In this document: piece by piece, positions 7,571 to 11,317 of the stretch
Position numbering within the stretch: position 1 is the stretch's first letter
Layout of the letters: every line of letters begins with the position of its first letter
Assembly (NCBI GenBank): GCA_024762845.1
Contig: JANTGQ010000027.1
Location: 1 to 11,317, forward strand
Source: Nitratifractor sp.
Lineage (GTDB): Bacteria > Campylobacterota > Campylobacteria > Campylobacterales > Sulfurovaceae
Direction of reading: 5' to 3'
Length of the DNA: 11,317 nucleotides
The notes under the pieces: generated by a model
What the model saw: only the letters and a program-made list of their open reading frames with translations
Told to the model about the DNA's origin: nothing
The model's database searches: none
Made by a program: the position numbers and the translations under genes

Positions 7571-8467
7571 TTACCTCATTGGTATGAGTTGTAAAATAGA
7601 TACTGGGGTGGAGATAGCGCCTTTGTGCAACTCTTCCAAAAAGATATCTACCCCTTTGGGCTCATTCTTGTTGCCATGAACCAAAATTATAGAGTTTTTT
7701 TGCACTTTGCTCCCCTTTGCAAGCCAAGTGTTAGTACCAATTGTAATTAAACCTAAACGAGTAACTCTCTCTATAACATTTTTGTCCGAAATTAAACCAG
7801 GAAAGCGAAAAAACACCGAGGGCAGGGCACCACGTTTAAGAAGCTCTATCTCTAAATCGAGAACATCTTTCTCTAAATGCTCCTCTGGGCTGAGTACAAA
7901 GTTTTTATTGAGTGGAACTTTTGGATGGTAGATATGCAAAGCGGTATGGTTGCCCCATGTGATATTTAGCTTTCCCTCTCTATCCCATTTTTGTAATTTC
8001 TCAAAAGCACTTATGTGTTTCTCTATCCATCGTTTGGTAATAAAGAGTGTTACAGGTACCGGATTTGGAAAGTTTTTAATAAGAGCCAAATAGAGCCTCT
8101 CCTCAAAGCCAGATTTCGAAGATGGGCAGAGATCGGTAGTAATTGTAACCCCGTTTGCGTTAGAGACAATACCGTCATTTTGCAGATGATGGCGTTTAGA
8201 GAGTATATATTTTAGCAGTTTTCTGTATCGGCTATCTAAAATCTCTTGTGAACAGTTGTTAGCTACTGCATCCTTTGCGGGCACTACCCCTGTTTTCAGA
8301 GTGTTTGCATCGACAACCAAGAGTGAATTGCGAGAGTCAAACTGGAAACTCCTAATTGCAAAATACTCTTTTTGCCCAAACTGAACACAGCTGTTTATTG
8401 CCTTATAGTTCGAAATAGTATGTGCCTGCAGAGAGAGTGTTGTTAGAAATAGAAGTAGATATCTCAT
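7571..8467 (-). CDS. Secreted polysaccharide deacetylase (NodB/CE4-like), variant metal site
   Basis: This 298-residue protein has a signal peptide (MRYLLLFLTTLSLQA, likely cut after residue 15 or 16) and so acts in the periplasm or outside. The NodB-type motifs appear in order: TTDLCPS (110-116) with the catalytic-base Asp at D112, HTALH (174-178) with the two metal-binding histidines, RFPG (221-224), and LVHG (262-265) with H264. Such enzymes remove acetyl groups from N-acetylated sugars in peptidoglycan or other glycans. The second Asp of the classical TFDDGPS motif, a metal ligand, is Leu here; a 'T-x-D-x-C-P' variant group exists as far as I recall. The substrate is unknown. The gene has its own likely promoter (TATAAT at 8488-8493) and a weak Shine-Dalgarno, and it sits apart from the rlmB operon. 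Confidence 0.85.
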   Translation of the reverse strand: MRYLLLFLTTLSLQAHTISNYKAINSCVQFGQKEYFAIRSFQFDSRNSLLVVDANTLKTGVVPAKDAVANNCSQEILDSRYRKLLKYILSKRHHLQNDGIVSNANGVTITTDLCPSSKSGFEERLYLALIKNFPNPVPVTLFITKRWIEKHISAFEKLQKWDREGKLNITWGNHTALHIYHPKVPLNKNFVLSPEEHLEKDVLDLEIELLKRGALPSVFFRFPGLISDKNVIERVTRLGLITIGTNTWLAKGSKVQKNSIILVHGNKNEPKGVDIFLEELHKGAISTPVSILQLIPMR

Positions 8468-8472
8468 TGTCT

Positions 8473-8491
8473 TAATACTTTTTAGGTATTA
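8473..8491. repeat. Inverted repeat TAATAC-N7-GTATTA between divergent starts
   Basis: Six-base perfect arms (8473-8478 and 8486-8491) flank a seven-base loop, six bases upstream of the deacetylase ATG and overlapping its likely -10 box. It could be an operator for the divergent deacetylase and small-ORF genes, or a hairpin in the deacetylase leader. AT-rich DNA makes chance repeats common. Confidence 0.35.
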
Positions 8492-8493
8492 TA
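8488..8493 (-). promoter_or_regulatory. Candidate -10 box (TATAAT) for the polysaccharide deacetylase gene
   Basis: The minus strand reads a perfect TATAAT 20 bases before the ATG at 8467, implying a very short 5' UTR. No clear -35 is seen, as is usual for sigma-70 promoters in this phylum. It overlaps the inverted repeat at 8473-8491, so a bound repressor could block it. Confidence 0.4.
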
Positions 8494-8511
8494 TACAAAC
8501 TATTATGAAAT

Positions 8512-8517
8512 AAGGAG
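8512..8517 (+). promoter_or_regulatory. Strong ribosome binding site (AAGGAG) for a 26-codon ORF
   Basis: AAGGAG lies six bases before an ATG at 8524. Match and spacing are close to ideal, better than for most of the long genes here, and are the main support for the small ORF that follows. Confidence 0.55.
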
Positions 8518-8523
8518 AGCATT

Positions 8524-8604
8524 ATGGATATATTTAAATTCACTAAAAATTTCACACAAAGATTTAGCGCTCTCCTTCTCTCTTTTTTTCTGCTTAGCCT
8601 CTAA
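8524..8604 (+). CDS. Putative 26-residue hydrophobic small protein
   Basis: ATG at 8524 to TAA at 8602-8604 encodes a basic, aromatic N-terminal half (MDIFKFTKNFTQRF) followed by a wholly hydrophobic end (SALLLSFFLLSL). The AAGGAG site six bases upstream is excellent, and AT-rich promoter-like sequence (TATTATATAC, 8487-8496) precedes it. The shape fits a small membrane peptide, a leader peptide, or the signal-sequence remnant of a lost secreted protein. The frame would continue for 12 codons (AYYKFYIDSLIG) past the TAA to a TGA at 8641, so a nonsense-truncated 39-codon gene is also possible. I do not recognise a family, and a function cannot be assigned. Confidence 0.4.
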   Translation: MDIFKFTKNFTQRFSALLLSFFLLSL

Positions 8605-8663
8605 GCATACTACAAATTTTATATAGATTCCTTGATTGGATGACCTGCTCAAAAGCTCTGTTT

Positions 8664-8677
8664 ATGCACTTTTGCAT
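8664..8677 (+). terminator. Short hairpin ATGCA-CTTT-TGCAT followed by T-rich DNA
   Basis: A five-base stem with a four-base loop is followed by TTTATATT. It could end the transcript of the small ORF, but the stem is weak and AT-rich, so it may be chance. Confidence 0.25.
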
Positions 8678-8681
8678 TTTA

Positions 8682-8703
8682 TATTAGAGTTATTATTCTA
8701 ATA
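8682..8703. repeat. Palindrome TATTAGA-N8-TCTAATA, candidate operator
   Basis: Perfect seven-base arms lie around an eight-base centre that is itself partly symmetric, giving 18 of 22 symmetric positions. It lies 39 bases upstream of the methyltransferase ATG, where a repressor or activator site is expected. I cannot assign it to a regulator family. Confidence 0.5.
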
Positions 8704-8706
8704 AAC

Positions 8707-8722
8707 AACCTGAACTTAGGTT
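8707..8722. repeat. Inverted repeat AACCT-GAACTT-AGGTT
   Basis: Five-base arms and a six-base centre begin three bases after the preceding palindrome and end 20 bases before the methyltransferase ATG. It could be a second operator or a small hairpin in the leader just ahead of the ribosome binding site. Confidence 0.4.
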
Positions 8723-8742
8723 AATAAAAATAGGAAACATTT

Positions 8743-9495
8743 ATGATAAAAGAGACAAATAGTTGGAATCCAAAAAAATATAATAAACATACTGCATTTG
8801 TATCGCAGTTGGCAATGCCAGCGGTAGATTTATTAGAACCTAAAAATGGTGAGCAGATATTAGATCTTGGATGTGGAGAGGGCGCATTAGCTTTAGAGAT
8901 AGAGAAAAGAGGTGCAAAAGTTATTGGTGTTGATTTGAGCGAAGAGATGGTAAAAGCCACTGGTGCTAATGGAATAGAAGCATATGTTGGGACGGCAACA
9001 GATTTACCCTATAGTGATGAGTTTGATGCTATCTTTTCTAATGCGATGTTACACTGGGTAAAAGAGTCAAGAGTGGCTGTACAAAACATAGCAAAAGCAT
9101 TAAAGAGAGGAGGGCGGTTTGTAGCTGAACTGGGTGGAGAGGGAAATGCATATAAGCTAGTAAAAGCTATGCAGGAGGTTTTTGAAAACCATAAAGAGTT
9201 TGGTACCTTTAATAACCCTTGGCACTTCCCAAGCGTTCAAGAGTATAGTGATTTGCTAAACTCAGAGGGGTTGAGGGTAGAGTATATCGAACTAATTCCG
9301 CGACCAACACTAATAGATGATATTAGCAATTGGTTGGATATTTTTGCTAATGGAATAACTAAAGATTTAACACCTGGACAGTTTGAGATATTCAAGCTTG
9401 AGTGTCGAGATATTTTAAAAGAGCAGCTCTACGCCAAAGAGAGTGGCTGGAGTGTAGATTACGTGCGCTTAAGGCTTAAGGCTGTAAAGCTATAG
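8743..9495 (+). CDS. Class I SAM-dependent methyltransferase (Methyltransf_11 type)
   Basis: This 250-residue soluble protein has the SAM-binding Rossmann fold. Motif I is ILDLGCGEG (39-47), the ribose-binding acid is in GVDLSEEM (62-69), motif IV is FDAIFSNAMLHWV (94-106), and LKRGGRFV (120-127) leads to the next strand. The opening NSWNPKKYNKHTAFV and the later PWHFPSVQEYSDLL resemble small-molecule methyltransferases of the trans-aconitate/malonyl-ACP type, but the substrate cannot be deduced. It stands alone on the plus strand between minus-strand genes, with its own palindrome-rich upstream region, so it is probably regulated separately. Its last 20 bases overlap the end of the histidine kinase gene on the other strand. 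It may be an acquired gene, but I see no mobile element beside it. Confidence 0.87.
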   Translation: MIKETNSWNPKKYNKHTAFVSQLAMPAVDLLEPKNGEQILDLGCGEGALALEIEKRGAKVIGVDLSEEMVKATGANGIEAYVGTATDLPYSDEFDAIFSNAMLHWVKESRVAVQNIAKALKRGGRFVAELGGEGNAYKLVKAMQEVFENHKEFGTFNNPWHFPSVQEYSDLLNSEGLRVEYIELIPRPTLIDDISNWLDIFANGITKDLTPGQFEIFKLECRDILKEQLYAKESGWSVDYVRLRLKAVKL

Positions 9496-10690
9496 TAAAG
9501 ATATTCACTCCATCTTTATGGTCGTAGCTGAGGGTAAAGTTGTGAAGTTTTACTATTTCAGAGATAATATAGAGCCCTAAGCCGTAGCCTTTTTGGTTTT
9601 TGCTCTCTTGGGTGAAGGGTTGTGTGTAGTACTCCAACTCTTTTTGCAGTGCTTCTCCCCGGGAGCGGACTTCAACTTTTTTGCGGTAGAGTGCAACTGT
9701 AACTCTATGGTCGTTTGAGTATTTTAGTCCATTTTCAATAAGATTTTTCACTGCTACAGCCAAAAGTTCTCGGTTTGCGATAATCTCTGGCTCTTCATAC
9801 TTTTTAATCGCTATAGCGTCACTTTGTAACTCTTTGCCTAACTGCTGCAGCATAGCTTCTACATCGATTGTTTCAAGAATAAGATTACTAAACTGCGTTT
9901 GGAATTTATCTATATTTGCTAACTGCTTTAGAATAGCATTCATCGCATTAAGGTTGTTTATAAGCTCCTCTTTCTCTTTGCTGTCTTTTGTTTCTATCAT
10001 ATTTGCCAAAAAGAGGGCTTTGGTGATTGGGGTTTTAAGCTCATGCATAATATTTCGCATAAAGAGGTGTTTGGACTCTATGAGGTAGCGAATGTTTTCA
10101 ATAGCCTGGTTAAAGTTTTTGCTGATAGCCCCTATCTCATCTTGCGAGTCAATATTGCTGTTTATAGAGAAATCCCCTTTTTTAAACTGCGTAATATTAC
10201 TATTAAGTACCCGAAGAGGTTTTAGTTTTTGAATAAGCAATAGGTAGAGCACGCCAAGTATAAGCAAAATTGCCAAAGCGGCTATGATAATTTTGGAGAG
10301 ATCATAACGTAACGCTGGGTCATCCTGTAGTACTACATTGAGATTATAGTTTTTTATATAGATATAGACTTTGTCGTTATAGTTTAAGACCTCCATAGTT
10401 GTATTGAGCCTCTTTTTGTGTAAGAGTCTGTCAGCACTCTGGAGAATTTCTGACTTTTTCTGGTTGTTGGCAATCTCTTTTATATCGGGTTGATTGCTAA
10501 ATATTTTTTTTAGTTCCTTGCTGTTTAAGTTTTGAATATTATTTAGAAGTAGCGAATATCTCTTCTCTTGGTTATTAAAAAAGTGCTCTTTATCGATTTT
10601 TACATAGATAAAAAGAAGTGTAAAAAAGAGAAGGATACTTGTAATAAAGATAATATTTAAAAAGGTAAAGAGTGATATTCGTTTCATCAT
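9476..10690 (-). CDS. ArsS-like membrane sensor histidine kinase
   Basis: The 404 residues are laid out as TM1 (about 8-30), a periplasmic sensor of about 100 residues (31-132), TM2 (about 133-153), HAMP (about 154-205), a dimerisation domain with the H-box MHELKTPITKA (phospho-acceptor H216), and a HATPase_c domain with the N-box NLIENGLKYS (317-326) and the G2 box GYGLGL (368-373). The usual DxGxG G1 box is degenerate (VRSRGEAL, 341-348), which may be a feature of this family. The overall pattern resembles the ArsS group of Campylobacterota (acid-sensing in Helicobacter pylori), but the stimulus here is unknown. The gene begins six bases after the response regulator stop, so the two form one operon. 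Its 3' end overlaps the convergent methyltransferase gene by 20 bases. Confidence 0.9.
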   Translation of the reverse strand: MMKRISLFTFLNIIFITSILLFFTLLFIYVKIDKEHFFNNQEKRYSLLLNNIQNLNSKELKKIFSNQPDIKEIANNQKKSEILQSADRLLHKKRLNTTMEVLNYNDKVYIYIKNYNLNVVLQDDPALRYDLSKIIIAALAILLILGVLYLLLIQKLKPLRVLNSNITQFKKGDFSINSNIDSQDEIGAISKNFNQAIENIRYLIESKHLFMRNIMHELKTPITKALFLANMIETKDSKEKEELINNLNAMNAILKQLANIDKFQTQFSNLILETIDVEAMLQQLGKELQSDAIAIKKYEEPEIIANRELLAVAVKNLIENGLKYSNDHRVTVALYRKKVEVRSRGEALQKELEYYTQPFTQESKNQKGYGLGLYIISEIVKLHNFTLSYDHKDGVNIFTIALQP

Positions 10691-10696
10691 TAGTTT

Positions 10697-11317
10697 TTAC
10701 TCTAGGTTCGTTAGAAGCTTGTATCCCAAGCCCCGGACGCTCTGAATATACTCTCTCTTATCTATTGCTTTTAGTTTTTTCCTAATGTAAGAGATAATTA
10801 CATCTATATTTTTAAGTGTAGAGCTATCGTCGATATTAGAGCTTGAGTATATCATATCCTCGCGAGAGACAACCCCACCATTTCTTTTAATTAAGAGTGC
10901 CAAGACATCAAACTGTGCAAGTGTCAGTTGAAGCGGCTGGTTATGAAAGAGTATTAAGTGCTCATCTTCTTTGAGTTCAAAGAGACTCTCGCAAGGTTTT
11001 TTTACACTTTTGTAGCGGGCAATAACACTTTTAATGCGTGCCTCAAGCTCTCTTGGGTCGTAGGGTTTTGGCATATAGTCATCTGCCCCATTCTCGAAGC
11101 CCTTAATCTTATCTAGTATATCATCTCTTGCACTCGATATTATTATAGGAATATCGCTTATTTGGCGAATCTTCTGGATTAAATCGAGACCATCTATATC
11201 TGGGAGGGTAAGGTCGAGAATAAGAAGTTCATACTTTTTGCTACTGCTTTTTAGTCTCTCTAAAAGCTCCGCACCGCTGGTGACATTATCGAGATAGATA
11301 TCTGATTTCAGAAGAAA
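10697..11317 (-). CDS. OmpR/PhoB-family response regulator (5' end cut by window edge)
   Basis: The frame is open from the right edge, so the ATG at 11074 is internal (…GADDYMPKPYDP) and not the start. Of about 206 visible residues the first ~90 are the receiver domain without its first strands. They show LLILDLTLPDIDGLDL with phospho-acceptor Asp at visible residue 35, IPIIISSARDD with the conserved Ser, and the conserved Lys at 84 in MPKPYDP. The C-terminal half is a winged-helix DNA-binding domain (LTLAQFDVLALLI, DVIISYIRKKL, YIQSVRGLGYKL). It is the partner of the kinase encoded six bases downstream. Target genes are unknown; probably about 20 residues are missing. Confidence 0.92.
   Translation of the reverse strand, partial: FLLKSDIYLDNVTSGAELLERLKSSSKKYELLILDLTLPDIDGLDLIQKIRQISDIPIIISSARDDILDKIKGFENGADDYMPKPYDPRELEARIKSVIARYKSVKKPCESLFELKEDEHLILFHNQPLQLTLAQFDVLALLIKRNGGVVSREDMIYSSSNIDDSSTLKNIDVIISYIRKKLKAIDKREYIQSVRGLGYKLLTNLE

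Larger units (their letters stand above)
8605..8742 (+). promoter_or_regulatory. Methyltransferase upstream region with three inverted repeats
   Basis: This AT-rich stretch has no further ORF with a good ribosome binding site. It contains a small hairpin (8664-8677), two larger inverted repeats (8682-8703 and 8707-8722), and TAGGAAA (8731-8737) as the Shine-Dalgarno of the methyltransferase ATG at 8743. TTGCAT (8672-8677) and TCTAAT (8697-8702), 19 bases apart, could be a promoter whose long spacer overlaps the first palindrome; this is speculative. Confidence 0.4.

Noticed and set aside
8641..8742. Possible tRNA or structured riboswitch upstream of the methyltransferase
   Set aside because: Only short, AT-rich inverted repeats are present; no cloverleaf, T-loop consensus or known aptamer core could be traced.
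8721..8960. 79-codon minus-strand frame over the methyltransferase start
   Set aside because: It overlaps the SAM motif region of a convincing gene and has no support of its own.

Overview
The window looks like chromosomal DNA from a Campylobacterota bacterium (the former Epsilonproteobacteria). The evidence is AT-rich DNA, very short intergenic gaps, and the gene order hom - AlaC-like aminotransferase - RodZ-like membrane protein - TrmH/RlmB methyltransferase. From memory, this matches the Cj0149c-Cj0153c neighbourhood of Campylobacter jejuni. The kinase and regulator at the right end resemble the ArsRS group common in the phylum. I cannot name the genus; a free-living marine or sulfur-oxidising relative is only a guess.

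Layout. At the left edge (1-1781, +) is a KAP-family membrane P-loop NTPase that enters the window already open. It converges on a minus-strand block separated from it by a GC-rich stem-loop (1824-1837). Read in transcription order from 7462 down to 1865, the block holds a 23S rRNA 2'-O-methyltransferase, a RodZ-like HTH/TM/periplasmic protein, an AlaC-like aminotransferase starting at GTG, homoserine dehydrogenase with an ACT domain, YajQ, and a DUF1080/LamG-like lipoprotein. Overlaps of 14 and 4 bases and gaps of 3 to 20 bases suggest one operon joining rRNA modification, envelope shape and aspartate-family amino acid synthesis. Further right come a secreted NodB-type polysaccharide deacetylase (-), a 275-base regulatory stretch with a probable unlisted 26-residue membrane peptide gene and several inverted repeats, and a class I SAM methyltransferase (+). 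The methyltransferase overlaps the 3' end of a sensor histidine kinase (-), which follows its OmpR-type response regulator (-, cut by the right edge).

Most interesting signals. (1) The periplasmic linker of the RodZ-like protein carries seven perfect bacterial N-glycosylation sequons (D/E-X-N-X-S/T). The predicted periplasmic loop of the KAP NTPase carries two more. This suggests a PglB-type glycosylation system acts on both. (2) A 26-codon ORF at 8524-8604 has an excellent ribosome binding site. (3) Two adjacent palindromes lie just upstream of the methyltransferase start. (4) The KAP NTPase is of the sporadically distributed type that includes the phage-exclusion protein PifA, but its neighbours on the left are out of view. 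No RNA genes, CRISPR arrays, insertion sequences or prophage genes were seen.
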